DNA of 64,000 bases from Leptodactylus fallax (GCA_947044405.1 CAMRHE010000063.1:5823501-5887500), one strand, 5' to 3'. Counted from the first letter of the stretch, positions 23,905 through 37,400 are shown. Numbers and translations: made by a program. Notes: generated by a model not told the origin, from the sequence alone.

Positions 23905-25252
23905 TCTATTCTATGTTTTATAGATAGGTTCCTAGGAGCCCTGACAGTGTTATACAATATGTTTTATAGATAGGTTCCTAGAAGCCCTGACAGTGTTATA
24001 CGCTATGTTTTATAGATAGGTTCCTAAGAGCCCTGACAGTGTTCTACACTATGTTTTATAGATAGGTTCCTAGGATCCCTGACAGTATTCTACACTATGT
24101 TTTATAGATAGGTTCCTAAGAGCCCTGACAGTATTCTACACTATGTTTTATAGATAGGTTCCTAGGAGTCCTGACAGTGTTCTACATTATGTTTTATAGA
24201 TAGGTTCCTAGGAGCCCTGACAGTGCTATACACTATATTTTATAGATAGGTTCCTAGGAGCCCTGACAGTGTTACACGCTATGTTTTATAGATAGGTTTC
24301 TAGGAGTCCTGACAGTGTTATACACTATGTTTTATAGATAGGTTCCTAGGAGACCTGACAGTGTTCTACGCTATGTTTTATAGATAGGTTTCTAGGAGTC
24401 CTGACAGTGTTATACACTATGTTTTATAGATAGGTTCCTAGGAGCCCTGACAGTGTTATACTCTATGTTTTATAGATAGGTTCCTAGAAGCCCTGACAGT
24501 GTTATACGCTATGTTTTATAGATAGGTTCCTAGGAGCCCTGACAGTGTTATATGCTATGTTTTATAGATAGGTTTCTAGGAGTCCTGACAGTGTTCTACA
24601 CTATATTTTATAGATAGGTTCCTAGGAGCCCTGACAGTGTTATATGCTATGTTTTATAGATATGTTCCTAGGAGCCCTGACAGTGTTCTACACTATATTT
24701 TATAGATAGGTTCCTAGGAGCCCTGACAGTGTTATACACTATGTTTTATAGATAGGTTCCTAGGAGCCCTGACAGTTTTATACGCTATGTTTTATAGATA
24801 GGTTCCTAGGAGCCCTGACAGTGTTCTACACTATGTTTTATAGATAGGTTCCTAGGAGCCCTGACAGTGTTATACGCTATGTTTTATAGATAGGTTCCTA
24901 GGAGCCCTGACAGTGTTCTACACTATGTTTTATAGATAGGTTCCTAGGAGCCCTGACAGTATTCTACACTATGTTTTATAGATCGGTTCCTAGGAGCCCT
25001 GACAGTGTTCTACACTATGTTTTATAGATAGGTTCCTAGGAGCCCTGACAGTATTCTACACTATGTTTTATAGATATGTTCCTAGGAGCCCTGACAGTGT
25101 TCTACACTATATTTTATAGATAGGTTCCTAGGAGCCCTGACAGTGTTATACACTATGTTTTATAGATAGGTTCCTAGGAGCCCTGACAGTGTTATACGCT
25201 ATGTTTTATAGATAGGTTCCTAGGAGCCCTGACAGTGTCATACACTATGTTT
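23905..25252. repeat. 46-bp minisatellite, ~29 copies
   Basis: Anchors GTTTTATAGATAGGTTCC recur every 46 bp (23915, 23961, 24007 and on). Typical unit parts are CTAGGAGCCCTGACAGTGTT and CTACACTATG or ATACGCTATG. Copies differ mostly at four to six fixed positions. Confidence 0.97.
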
Positions 25253-25254
25253 AA

Positions 25255-25364
25255 AGTCAATTTAAAGTGTGGTTTGTAGTGAACTTGTTTGTCCCAAAAC
25301 AAACTGGGTACCCGAGTTGCAGAGCCTGAACACTCAATGAATCTTGAGAGGTTTGCCCATAACT
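25255..25364. repeat. hAT-like family A right-end fragment
   Basis: Contains TTGTCCCAAAACAAACTGGG and GAATCTTGAGAGGTTTGCCC, then ATAACTA, the family's right terminus. Confidence 0.55.
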
Positions 25365-25367
25365 AGT

Positions 25368-25605
25368 CCTGATCTCAACATCATCCAGTCTATCTCGGAT
25401 GTCATGAACCTCCCTGTCAAGTTCTGCCATAAACTTACTCCAAGCACCAAGAAGAATTGATACAAGATAAAGGGCAAAGGTCACATCAAATATTGTTAGG
25501 ATTGACATTTCTCTTTTCTTCATTATGTTAATTGACAAAAATAAACTGGTAACTATTTTTGAAAGCATTTTTACTGTGCAGCATTTCTTCCATACCTGTG
25601 ACAAT
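25368..25605 (+). mobile_element. 3' end of a third Tc1-like family
   Basis: Begins with CCTGATCTCAACATCATCCA (PDLNII), has AGAAGAATTGATAC and AAGGGCAAAGGTCACATCAA, and ends in the inverted-repeat region AATTGACAAAAATAAACTGG and TTTTTGAAAGCATTTTTACT. It is the same family as 53,017-53,512. Confidence 0.8.
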
Positions 25606-26640
25606 ACCAGGCTCATCCCAAGAATAAGTGCGGCACCAATTTTGGAAGAAAACAGCCATGTTTTTTCTAATCCAGTATAACTCAGTTGAGTTCTCCCGTC
25701 CTCTTAGCCCTTGTCCTTAGTTTTATGTTAACCAGTCTTTCCTCCTTGTTATATTTCGCTTCCCAGATACAGAATAAGAGGTAACGTTCTGCTCCGCAAC
25801 GTTGGAGTGTTAAAGTGAGACTATAACGTAAAGCTGAACAGACAACCCAAGAGTCTACAGATGATTGACAAGCTTTCCGGTCAAAGGCTCGCTAAATCAG
25901 CCATCAGCCACATTGCGAAACACCTGGGGGTTTCTATTATAGGCCGAGATCCAGATATAATTGATTAGGCAGCTGCAGCTGAAAGAACGGAAATCCTACT
26001 CAGGAATCACCAGTCCTCACGAGGGGGTAGGGGACCTGGATGTAACGTGGCGTAAAAGTTTTCGATGCAGAATTTCTTATGCCAGAAATTTTGCTTTTTT
26101 TTTCCCAAAAACATTCTATCACATCATCACATTGTCTCTGTCTTTCATTTACCATGTTGGATCTTGAAATATGGTGTTTACATAGATGCCGCGAGGTTGG
26201 AGAAATGCCAGTTCTCATCAAACGAATTTCACGAGGCGGAGAGCCGTACGTTCCATGAATGAGGACGGGGCACGAGATGAATTAGATCTTCTCAGCTTTT
26301 TTTTCCTCTCGAGAAACCATAATGTCGACAGTTGCGTCTATGATGGTATCACACTGTTTGGTAATTATATGGAGGCTGTGTTTGCAATCTTCATTATTTA
26401 CGATGGTGTCATTCATCCTAATTTGGCTGGCTGGGCCTCCCCCCGCCTGTGATATGGATCAGCAGCCCTATTTTCGGGATTAGATAAATTGTTTGAAGGT
26501 AAAGACCATAAATAATTACTCATTCATGGTGAGGGGCCTTTTAAGTATAGTTACTGAGCTGTGATACCAGCAAGCTGTCTCTTCGTAAAAACAATTGAGG
26601 TAATAGGAATTGATGGGAGGTTATGTAAATGAGACACATA
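25606..26640. other. Low-repeat non-coding DNA
   Basis: No exon or repeat family recognised. Confidence 0.35.
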
Positions 26641-26645
26641 TTCAC

Positions 26646-27470
26646 ATTTAAAGGGGAACTCCATTGGAAAGTACATGATTGTGCTACATGTAGACCCTAC
26701 TGTGACTGAGATTCTTGTCTCTCAAAAGTGTCAAAGTGCAGTCAGAGCCTAGTATCGAGACATCACTAGACCCAACATAGGTTGAGATCAGTAAGTTATG
26801 CCGAAACCCAGATGGAGGAGACCGGAGGATGGGAGTTGTAGTGGTGTGCCACCTGCTAGGTCGAGCATACTCACCAAGCACTCCAGCCCTGCTCCTGGGC
26901 CGGACACAGTCAAGGGGGGTCCTGCAGCACTACCGGATGGTGGTGGTAGTAGTTTCCTCCGGGGTGCTTCCAGGGAGTCCTGACAGGGATCTGGTTACCT
27001 GAAGACTAGGCCCGCACAAGGTCCTCCTGTCAGAGTCCTCTCCTGTTCCTCATGGCATGGCACAGAAATTGTCCAAAGATCCAGACAGGAATTCTCCCTT
27101 ACTCAGGGCTATCTCTGAATGAGCCTGGGGCAGCAAACAATCCTCCTAAGGGCTGTATGGACGGCTGTTGAGCTCCAGTGCTGGTGTTCTCCCTGCACAG
27201 TCCAGCATGAACTGCACAGGATGTCTGCAACTACTCAACTGACTGGGCTCAACGGTCGCCATGGAGACTAGGTCTCCTACTACAACCCCGCCCAGTGGCC
27301 TGTGATTGGCCAGGGCTGAACCAAGGGCAAGGTTTGAACACTGAGTGGGAAAAACAACAGGTAAAGCTGCATAACAATGACATTTAACATAGAACATGAA
27401 GAATGGGACATACCAACATAACCCAGAGGCACAAAGACAAACAATTAAAAGCAGTAAAACTCTGGGATGC
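26646..27470. repeat. T2-like end followed by an unresolved GC-richer block
   Basis: 26,646 starts TTTAAAGGGGAACTCCATTG, a T2-like terminus without a visible partner. 26,840-27,330 is GC-richer than its surroundings, with short direct words such as GTCAGAGTCCTCTCC. It may belong to a retroelement LTR, but no ends were found. Confidence 0.3.
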
Positions 27471-27482
27471 TGCAGTGATGCA

Positions 27483-27984
27483 TAGAGATGGGTGAACCTC
27501 ATGAGATTCGTTTCATGAGCTTCATCTGCCTGCATCATTTTGGGCTGAACCTGAAGTGCTATTATTATAATAAGTGGAGGCCCAGGGGAGGTGCAGAAGT
27601 ATAATAAACACTTCTTTGCGATGTCGGGATTTCCCTCTGGGTGCTCTTCTGGCCTTCTGAGTGATGTCACGTACCTGAGGTACTGCTGAGCCCTGTGATT
27701 GGGCCACGGCAGTCACATGGGGTGCTCTGATGTCATGATGCTTTATCGTAAATAGGCACACCCCATGTGTCACGGGTCTCAACTTTCCCCCATGGCACAT
27801 GATGTCACCCAGGATGCCAGAAGAGGACCATGTGGGAGCTCCAGATGCCGCCAGGATGCCCTGGAGAGGTGATGGAAGGTGAATATCCATGCTTATTATG
27901 TTTTTGCACTTTCCCTGGGGTTTGGGTTAAATGGGATAATTTGGGATGAATCCAGTTCATTCCAGACTGGTTCACTCATCTTTA
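27483..27984. mobile_element. hAT-like family A element with 8-bp TSD
   Basis: 502 bp, TAGAGATGGGTGAACC at the left and GGTTCACTCATCTTTA at the right. It is flanked by GTGATGCA (27475-27482) and GTGATGAA (27985-27992), 7 of 8 matching. The interior shows AAGTGGAGGCCCAGGGGAGG, GTGATGTCACGTACCTGAGG and TTGGGCCACGGCAGTCACAT. No coding sequence. Confidence 0.85.
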
Positions 27985-28089
27985 GTGATGAACATTCAAT
28001 GAATACTTGTAATGTTGGAATTTGGCTCACTAAGAGGTTTCTTTGAACAGGACAGATTTTTTTCTATAGAAATGTAATATTGGACCAAA

Positions 28090-28400
28090 TGCTTATTTGG
28101 CCCAATTGGCTATCCCTGCTGACAACCTCATATACTTGCACTCTTGGCTCAGTCGAAGGTGCCTTTGTTCTGAATGGGGGGGTCACAGTCAGACACCCCT
28201 TTCATCATCTCCTCTGACAGCAAAAGGATCAGGCATGTTCAAATCCAAATGCCCAATCCTTTTCCCGAAAACATCTGCAATACAGGGAAATTTGGGTACA
28301 CACCAAAGACATTAACTGGTTGCCAGTCTTCCCAAAATCATCAGGTTTAGCCTTAGCTTATTTGCCATTCAATGTACTATGAAATTAGGCAAATGTACAT
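28090..28400. repeat. Dispersed repeat family D copy
   Basis: Has CTCCTCTGACAGCAAAAGGA, TCAGGCATGTTCAAATCCAA and ACCAAAGACATTAACTGGTT, matching the order of words in the other family D copies. Confidence 0.5.
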
Positions 28401-28405
28401 GGTCA

Positions 28406-29173
28406 TTAAAGGGGTTGTCCGGGATAAAATACAAATTAACCCCTAAACTAAACCCCCTCCCTCCACCTAACTTCTAATTTACTTATATTAAAAAAAAAAA
28501 AGTATAATTACTCTTATTACATGACCGCCCCAGGGACACTTTCTGATAATCTGGTGACGTTCCATTTCACCGCTTCCAAAACGGAACGTCACCAGTAATC
28601 TCCCCCCCAACCCAATCAATACTTACGTGCCTTCCTGTCCAGGAACAGCTCCTCCCCTCTTCCTCTCTTCAAGTGCTTGCGCAGTCTGGAGGTACCTGCG
28701 AGACATGCGCAGTAGAGATGGCACTCCATCTCTACTGCGCAGGCCTCATAGGTACTTCCAGTCTGTGACTGGGCTAGGAGAGAGGAAGAGAGGAGTCTCC
28801 AGCCTGCACACAGTGTAGGAGAAAGGAGGAGCCGTCTCCCAGAGAGGAAGCTAGGTAAGTATAAAGCGGTGGGGCGGGTGGGCTTAGTTAGTTACTTGTG
28901 AAGGGCTAGCAGTGGGTGGGATAGCTTAGCTAGGGAGACAGGGAGGGGGTGTAATGGAGTGAGAGAGGAGGGGGACAGTGAGAGGGAGGTAGTGTGGAAG
29001 CTACACAGGAAGCTACACCATGTATACAAATGCAGAAGATGTCAGGAGCTCCGACAGACACCCAGAAATCACTCAAAAAACTGCTAAAAATAGATGGGTG
29101 TACTTTTAACCCATTAATAGCACTAACAGACCTTTTAAAAATAAAATATTTTTTGCCCGGAAAACCCCTTTAA
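28406..29173. mobile_element. T2-like MITE, 768 bp, complete
   Basis: TTAA at both edges (28406-28409, 29170-29173). Termini are TTAAAGGGGTTGTCCGGG and CCCGGAAAACCCCTTTAA. It includes a strong internal hairpin at 28,687-28,763 with arms ATGCGCAGTAGAGATGG and CCATCTCTACTGCGCA. No transposase. Confidence 0.85.
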
Positions 29174-29219
29174 GGTTATGTTAATCTCTGAAGATTTGTA
29201 TCAATGAAGTAATCCTCCT

Positions 29220-29612
29220 GTTCAGTTCAGTTCAAACTTGTTTGGATACAACAGGACATTAAATTATTATACTCTGACGTCTCTTCAGACCGCAGATTAT
29301 AATAGGTGGAGGCCTGAGGGAGGTGTAAAAAATAAATAAACACTTATACTCATTTTATCTGACTTCTTTCGGGCCACCTTGTGGCGTTCCGCGATCTGTT
29401 TCTTCTTCCTCCGTGCTTGTGTCATCTCAGAAGAGCGCCAGAGCCGGCGTGTGATGATCTTTATTATGTCACATGCCCAGGGTCAGCATGACACGCTGAG
29501 CATCATGACGGCGCAGCGCCCATTTTAGTTTTCCAGAGACAAATCCAAAATTTTTCGGCTTTGGTAAAAAAACAAACAATTTAATTTGGAATATTCCAGA
29601 CCAATCTGGCAA
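29220..29612. repeat. hAT-like family A fragment
   Basis: Contains ATTATACTCTGACGTCTCTT, AATAGGTGGAGGCCTGAGGG, GGGCCACCTTGTGGCGTTCC, AGGGTCAGCATGACACGCTG and TTTAATTTGGAATATTCC. Termini degraded. Confidence 0.65.
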
Positions 29613-32120
29613 ATATGACATACCAGGCTGGATCTTTACCATAAATGATCAGTCTGAAAATTGCATTATGGGTACCTGTTCTTTCTCACACAATGGGAAT
29701 ACAAGGCTCGTGGAATAGCAGAATATATCCTTGTGTGAGAATCTGTTGACTGGATAATAGAGAGGGCTATCTCGGCCATAGCAACTTTTAACTTTTCCAT
29801 AGGCCATGATAACTTTTGGGAGATGGTGTTACCAACTATGTTCTGCTGTTTTTGCATCTAATATAGTGTACAATACAGTAGAGAGTCATGACTACCGTAT
29901 ATGCTGCAGCTTTTCCCTGCTTTCTTTTTGTCCCTAAATATAGATGATGGTACAACCTTTTTCCCTATCTTGTCTGATGTTTATGGCATTTCCTATGGAT
30001 TTGAAATACCCCCTAAGACATTTACTGTGGCACCCAGTCCTTACAGTTCTATCCTAGCTTAAGAAGGCCACCAGATGTGGACCTATGCTATGCTATGATT
30101 TGGCTTAGGGCTAAACCACTGAGCAATGTCTAAGGGATTGTGAGTAGTGCACCATTAACCCTAAGGTCAGTATGGATTTCCTTACAGGGAATGTTCAGGT
30201 CGCTATCCCCTAAGTAGTTTCTTAGTAACGGATGGTGCGTGGATGAACTGTAGACACCAAATTGCAGTACCACAGGGAAGATAATTGGACAGGGCACGGG
30301 TCGAGGCAGGAGGAGTTCGGTTGTAAGCGAGAGACGGGCAAAGGAGTTTAAGAACACATTGAATTTCTCAAAAATACACTCTGACCACATCCCGATTAAT
30401 ATATCACATGATTTATTATTTTTTTTTCTTATCATTATTACTAATACAAAATAATTTGTACAAAGGCTAACATAAGTATTGCATAGAAGGAACACTGGAG
30501 TGAAAGAAAACCTGGATGGAATGGCACACTGGGATCCTAACACCTACCACATCAAAAATGGCTGAATTTGGCAGGGCATACAAAAATATCTTCAACTTTT
30601 ATACAAGGGTTAAAACATACTACCCACTTAAAGAACAAAGAAAGGATTGTGATTTTCAGGTCTAGGTCGTTGATGGTTTTGTAAATTGGGGCAATTTATT
30701 TTAATGATATCCTAATCCAATGTACAATTCATCTCATATAATATCAGATTTCCTGTAGTTAAATCTTCACAGTGCTACATATAAAGAGAAAGTTATTATC
30801 TTTAGTGATTTCAAAATCCATTTTTTTTTACAACTTATGGGGTTTTTAAGAGACCTTTTACAGAACTGAAATTTCTTACACTTTCACAAAAATTTTTAGC
30901 AAAATTTTGAACGTTGAAATTTACAAAGTTTACTGAAATGATCCAATTTTTGTTTTATATTTTACAGAGAAGTTGTATTAGTTTTAGATGATTTAGGCTT
31001 CATGATACCCGTTTGTGCAAATACTGTTTCTTGTATACCCTAACTATTATGCTGATATATATGTAGTCTAAAATTTCAGTAAAATAACGGTTACAACTCA
31101 AATTATTTCCGATAAGAAAAAGTTGAAAGTCAACTTGTAACTATCCTTAAAATCTGACATGGTTGGAAATTTAGCAATTTTCACTTGCAACTTTTTTTTT
31201 TTTTTTACCTCATCAATGCCCCAGCCTAAAGGTAGCCATTTTGTGGGCTGATAATTCGACTACTCAATAAGAGGGTCTCAGACCAGTGATGTGATTATTT
31301 CACAGTAAATTGGTAGTCTGTAGATAATTGAAACCAAAATGGCTGCCATTGTGAGAAGAGTATAATAATTTAAGTAGGTAAAATACAGATGAGCGAATTA
31401 TACATCCACCAAAATAATTCCTAGAACTGTTATTTTTGAAAAAGCTCATCTCAAACTTAGCAAATCCATTTACCCATCGCATCCTAATGGCCAATCCAAA
31501 TTTTTTCCCATCTCTAAAGGACGATTTATTGAAATGTAAAACAAAACTATTTATAATAAATAAGTGTATAATATAAACCTAGCAAACAATGCCTCTTATA
31601 TTGGAAAAAATAACCTCAAGCAGAGGGTGGGCTAGCCTAAAAATAGGGTAACAGCATGCATAGCATGAGAAAAAGCACAGACAATGCATAAGGTGTTAAA
31701 ATGAAATAAAAGCAAAACAAAAAAAAATCAACAAAAAATATGAGACAAAAGCTCAACAGATTGAAAAGAAAAAAAAAAAAGAAAAATTAAACAAAATAAA
31801 CACAAAAAGTGACTTGTTGGTGGCAGCTGTAAGCAATAAAAAATAAAATACAATATTCGTGATATTGAATGAATTAATTACATACATTTGGTGATGACTA
31901 GGCAGGTTGTATTTACTTTAATACAATTTTTGTAAAAATTCTGATAAAATTTCCTATTTCCTATTTCTGACCACCCAGACCTTCCTTAATTTTACTGAAC
32001 TTAACTTAGATCACCATAGGGTTCTACGGCCATCTAGGTTTGGCTGAGATATCACGAGATGTCTAGGTATTGCAGATAATACATAATGAAAATTCATGTA
32101 AGCATTCCAAAAATTGTAGG
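29613..32120. other. AT-rich non-coding DNA
   Basis: A long AT-rich stretch with many A or T runs. 31,385-31,516 may be a decayed hAT-like copy (CAGATGAGCGAATTA at left, TTCCCATCTCTA at right). No exon recognised. Confidence 0.4.
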
Positions 32121-32124
32121 AGCA

Positions 32125-32522
32125 TTTAAAGAGGAAGTTTCACCCCCTCCAAAAACTCGAGCTCTTTATATCCTTTAATAGGTGCCGCTCCACTGAGTCC
32201 AGTGCAGTTGGAATTTATTCTCTAGTCCCCATTCTCAAACACCTAGTGCTATTGCCCAATATGCTAACTACACTCTTTAAAGCCAAGTGGGTGGGGTCAG
32301 GCAGGGGGTGTGATTCAGAGGCAGACAGTGTCAAAGCTAAAGATTACTCTTCCTTGCCTGTTCCTGCCTAACACCACCCACTTGATATTATACAGCATAT
32401 CAAAACTAACTGCACTGATTACTCAGGAACCGTGGGGCTTGAGAAAAAAAAACTACAATCAGTGGAGCGGCACCTATTGAAAGGATCTGGTGTTGGTATT
32501 GGTGGTAAAAGGTCCTTTTTGA
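32125..32522. repeat. Palindromic MITE, GGTGGTGAAAGGTCC family, copy 1
   Basis: Left TTTAAAGAGGAAGTTTCACC with AGGTGCCGCTCCACTGA, right TCAGTGGAGCGGCACCTATT with GGTGGTAAAAGGTCC. The halves are mutually inverted. It shares the interior TTCTCTAGTCCCCATTCT with copies at 50.3 and 51.9 kb. Confidence 0.75.
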
Positions 32523-33065
32523 AGCAATTTTAGTCCATTTTCAAAAATAATATATTATTTTTGACTTATTTTGCAATTAATTCTTTCAATTTCGCCTATC
32601 ATTAAAACCAATCTGAAAATTAAAAATTAAAAAAAAAAACTCACACTAAATTTAATATATGATATCTGGTGGCAAATGCAATAATTAGGAGCACATTATA
32701 TGGCAAATCATATCATACATGTAAATAGAGATTATCCAATGACAATATAACTTTGCAAAATAAAAATGTACGGTATTTTTGAACTTCCATTAAAAATTTA
32801 AAAAAAATGTTCAAAAATGAAAATAATTCCAAATATTTTTGAACAATTGATGATTATACTAATTTGAAGTTTTTAAATATTTTGTAGAATATTGTAGTTT
32901 TTTATAGTAGTGGCAGTTTATTTCGAAGTATCCTCTTTCGAATGTCAAGATTTTTAGTATTCGATTCGAAATATTTTTTAGAAAAATGTTTAAGTTGTTC
33001 TTTTGACAGATTCTTTACTTGCATGGATTGATTTTTTTATAAAAATAAATATACAGGCAGCAGAA
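32523..33065. other. AT-rich non-coding DNA
   Basis: Runs of A and T, no feature recognised. Confidence 0.4.
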
Positions 33066-33068
33066 TTA

Positions 33069-33234
33069 GACTCTGTTCACACTACTGTCATGGCTTCCAT
33101 CCATTACAGAGCCATGGCTACTGGGATGGATCCATTTTCTCATACAGCTCCAATGTTTTTGGCTTTGCTATGCTTTCTATCAAAAATACTGGAACCCTGA
33201 TGGAACGGGAAAAAGTGCCAGTGTGAACAGAACC
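33069..33234. mobile_element. Short palindromic MITE with TTA target duplication
   Basis: 166 bp, left GACTCTGTTCACACTACTG, right CCAGTGTGAACAGAACC, flanked by TTA at 33066-33068 and 33235-33237. A 3-bp TTA duplication fits the PIF/Harbinger group, but the assignment is tentative. Confidence 0.6.
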
Positions 33235-33237
33235 TTA

Positions 33238-34319
33238 CTTATTAAATAACCCAAGGTAACAAAAATCTTCAAAAATGTAAGGTCGAACCTGTGAATAGAT
33301 ACTCAGCATATGTATTTTGTAAAATATCTTAACTCAAAAACATGCTAGAATAAAAAAAACTGCTATTAAATGCCAAGAATATTTTTCCTTTTTTTTTTTG
33401 TATTTTTTTTAAAAAAAGCACAAAACTGTAATAACAAGCAAAAAGGTGCAATTTTCTTAAAAAATAAAGAATTAATGTAATAATCTAAAAATAAACTAAA
33501 GACAAACTGAAAGTTATACACATGATAAATATTACAATATGACGTATGGTTGGTTTTTGTGATTTTTATGTATTCATTTGTTTTACAGTACACTGCATAT
33601 CAGTGATATTGTACCTATAAAAAATTTAACATGCTGACAACAGAAAAAAAAATATATCTCGGTGACCTATCCTATCCTAATAATTTCTAAAAAGAAAATC
33701 AAAAACACATCTTGTAATTTGTAAAAAAAAAAATTGCAAAAAATAAATAGATTATGCCACCACAGCCAAAAAAAAAGGAGCAAAGACATTTATAAAAATA
33801 ATTAAAAAAAAAAAAAATGCAATTTGATCATTGTAAATCTACAATATTTTAAGAATGTGTTACATAAATACATTATACAAAAACCAACCAGTAGGTACGT
33901 TTAAGATTTATCAAGTATCCTGCATGAAGTCTATAAAGGATGAATACTGTAGCTGAGCAACTTAACAATATTTAGAAAATTCACCAGATTTTATATGTAA
34001 ATCTGTAATATTTAATTTGAGTAGAACAGAGCTGCAATACCAGGCACCACCTATGAACAAGAGTGGCGCTATTTTTTATACAACATGTCATTTACTAGCC
34101 AATGACTGCTTTGTCTTGATCATGCCATTTGGTTCATTCACTAGCTTGTTTGGATTTTGTTATAAGGGTTTGCCCAGGGATGTGTTGCTTGGGGGCGGGG
34201 GGACTGGGGAGGCATGTGCCCAGGGTTCTTGGTATCATGAGGGGCAGCAACAAGCCACTCTATCATGGCTATGTTTTTTAGACACAGGGTAGATTTTTGC
34301 CCCAACAAAGTCTTAAATT
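33238..34319. other. AT-rich non-coding DNA
   Basis: Many poly(A) and poly(T) runs. Nothing else recognised. Confidence 0.4.
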
Positions 34320-34445
34320 ACCATCATTGAGGTCAGCCAGGCAGACTGAATGGCCATCAAGTGGGCATGATGGCCTCCTGATGTCAGGGGAGATAAGGAT
34401 TGGGCAGTTGGGTTTCAACATGTCTGATTATTTTGTTTTAAGGGG
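34320..34445. repeat. Dispersed repeat family D fragment, inverted
   Basis: TGATGTCAGGGGAGATAAGG and ATTGGGCAGTTGGGTTTCAA are the reverse complements of words in the copies at 16.1 and 28.2 kb. Confidence 0.45.
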
Positions 34446-37400
34446 AGATAAGCTGCCAACTAAAGTAGGAGCAACAGGGAAGATAGTTCTTGGCAAACCA
34501 TTGTTTGAAGGACAGTGGTCTGATGTGTATGGCCAGCTTTACGGCACCTTTGGGTCTGCCATGACACCTGGCCTACATATTTGATCATGTGGAGTAATTT
34601 TCTGGAGACAAATATGTAAAGGTATTTTGATTAAAAAGGTAATGGGAAGGGTTTATACTGTACGCCACACTATTAAGAAATCGGTAACATCAACTCCATT
34701 GGATATCACTCGTTCCATTACAGGGTTTGTCCCCTTTGGACAATTTCTTTTGGAAGGCTCTTCCAATGATAAGTTGATCACAGAGTATCCTATTCCTGGT
34801 ACTACCAGTGATCACTCGTGAACCCTGTATCAAGTGTAAAATTTTCCTGCAGTGACACCACAGGAGTAAGAAGAAATTGCACAATGCCCATGAACTCAAT
34901 GGGCTGTCCATGTAATGCATGGGTACACTGGGTCCTCCAGAGAGCAAGATGCTCTTTGTAGTGACTCTAGAACAGAGAACCCCCTTCTATTAACGCTATA
35001 AAAATAGGTTTTCTAAACCAGACACCTCCTTTGAATGATGATGGGTCAGTATACACACCAACATTGGATCATCCAAACCCTTGTCCATGAGAAAGTTCCA
35101 ACGTAGAAAGACTTAGGCCTTAGTTAAAGTCAGACCCCGTGAAGAAATTTCTAGATAGCAGCAAATATGCTTACATCAGTTCCATTGTAAAAATGTAAAT
35201 CTGACATCATGGTCCCATTTTTTATTGTATATTTTCTAACACGTAAAGTAAACTGTTTTTTTTTTTTTTTGTTTGATTGCACTTTTTTCTCTTTGTCTCG
35301 CTTGTTATGTTTGATCTTAGACCAACTTTGTCATCACCAAAAAACAGAAATATGAAGAGTGGGGCTTAAAAATGGCACCTTTTCTTAAAGTAAATGTCTA
35401 CCTTTTAAGACCATTGAGGGAACCCACAGATGACCATTAACTGTCCGGGAAACATGGTCCATGTGATGACTGTTCCCAGTCCGATCACGTCTCAGCTGCT
35501 CTGAACTCATAACACCATGGAGATCTACAAAACCTTGGAGAGACACTATCGGTCTGGGAAAGAGATGGACGGTGCTTTCTGGACCATACATGGTCTTCTG
35601 AATTGGCCCTTACGATTTAAGATTTAGGACTCTATTTTGAAGTGATGAATAATACTTGTTTGCCTCGTTCTCGAAAAAGAAAATTCTGAATTTTGAAGGA
35701 ATGCTTGATGAATGCAAAAAAGGAGAAATCCAAATCACTTCCCAAAAAGAATTCAATAAATAAATAATGAATAAACAGTGTAAAACAATTCATTGTTAAC
35801 CCCGTGGTAACAATTCGCCATCTGGCTTTGGCATTTTACAGAATTTAGAATAGTGACCTCGGTGGTGTTGACCCCACTACAGCTAGTGACCGGTTGCACG
35901 TGTCCACATACTACTTTGCCATTGGAACTCGGTAAACCATATTTGGCAGGGGATCAGAGAAGCGTTAGCATGGGAGTGGTAGAGAATAGGTAAGGTGAGT
36001 ATTACTCCACCATTGTAAGTGTTTTGTCATGGGGATGGAAAACCCCTATAAGTAGAGCAGACAAAAAATGGAGGAATTGCCTTAGAGTATGCTGGAATCA
36101 GAGTGGATGCTTGGGGCAACACATCAAATTTTTGTCGATACTAATCTTTATAGATGATGCCAAGTGAACATCCATTAATATCAGAAAGTGTCGGATGGAT
36201 CTCAATATGTCAATGTAGACAATGCCGTTTGTACCGGTAGACATATGACCACTTACGGACGAATTTAATTTCACCTCTATGTTGGAATGTCATTTGATAA
36301 GAGGATTCTACGTCTGGTGTCACATGACTTTTTTTTTTTGTCCTAGAAAAGGAAAAACCACCCAGAGCAGCATGTGACTGGAAACCTCTCACAATATAGT
36401 CATATTCTCAATAGCAGAGAAGATACACGAGTTTCAAAAAGTCACATTTTCACAATTTTTTTCCTCATGCGTTTAGTATGGTACATGACTCATTCCAATT
36501 CTTGAGTTCTAACAGATACAAGCTGTGATGTTACGACGATTGCTAATCCAGGATGAATACAAGAACATCAATAGAAACTGCTTATTTCTTCTCGCTCATT
36601 GTCATGAGTTTGTAAAGCAGCAAAAAAGTAAGCAATGCCCACACCGCAGACCGAATTACAGGCATTGTCAAAAGAAGCAGCAATGAGAATAGAGGTATGT
36701 GCTGAAGTGTCTAGAAGGAATGTCCTATAAAATATTGTACATGGTTTGTAAATGTTGTAGATCTTCGGAAAAGAATATGTGCAAAGAAACAATTGTTTGT
36801 TAACAGATCAGCTACATGACAGAGCAACAATCCATGCAAACAGTTCCACACACTTTTCTCTGGTGGCCATGGTAGACAGGCAGAAATCTCATGGAAACTG
36901 GTGGTCAAAGAGACATCTGCCTGATCTTAGACCCTTTAAATCATTAACACCTCCTCCACCATCCTCCACCATCCTCTTCCCCCTACAAGACCAATCCTGG
37001 TTTGTCAAGTCTAGCTGTAGCATTAGGCCTCTAGAATTGGGCCACGTATGGTCACTGACTACTAGTATATGGATCGGATGCATTCACGTGAATATTGGTT
37101 AGGTGAGCCTAATGGGTTCCTAGAGAATTCATTGGCTTCAAGTTCTTCAATATTGGTTCTGATGGAATTACATCATGGTAGGCCTCATAGGCATGACATT
37201 TGGTTGAGCCTACCACCAATTTTTAGGTTACAAACATACTTTAGGTTCCTTAAACATAGAAATCCAATCTAAAAATTCCTCAGGTTATAGTTAAAAGTCA
37301 TTAACACCAGCTCTGAACATCATGAATTGCGACTTACAGAAACTTAATTTTGTCAGTGCCAACATCATCTACCCAAAAAGCGGTAACTGTCTGGATTCAC

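Noticed and set aside
19545..25252. CRISPR-like array
   Set aside because: Units are contiguous with no unique spacers, and the DNA is vertebrate.
27146..27890. 174- and 122-codon minus frames
   Set aside because: They run across an hAT-like element and a GC-richer block; no domain recognised.
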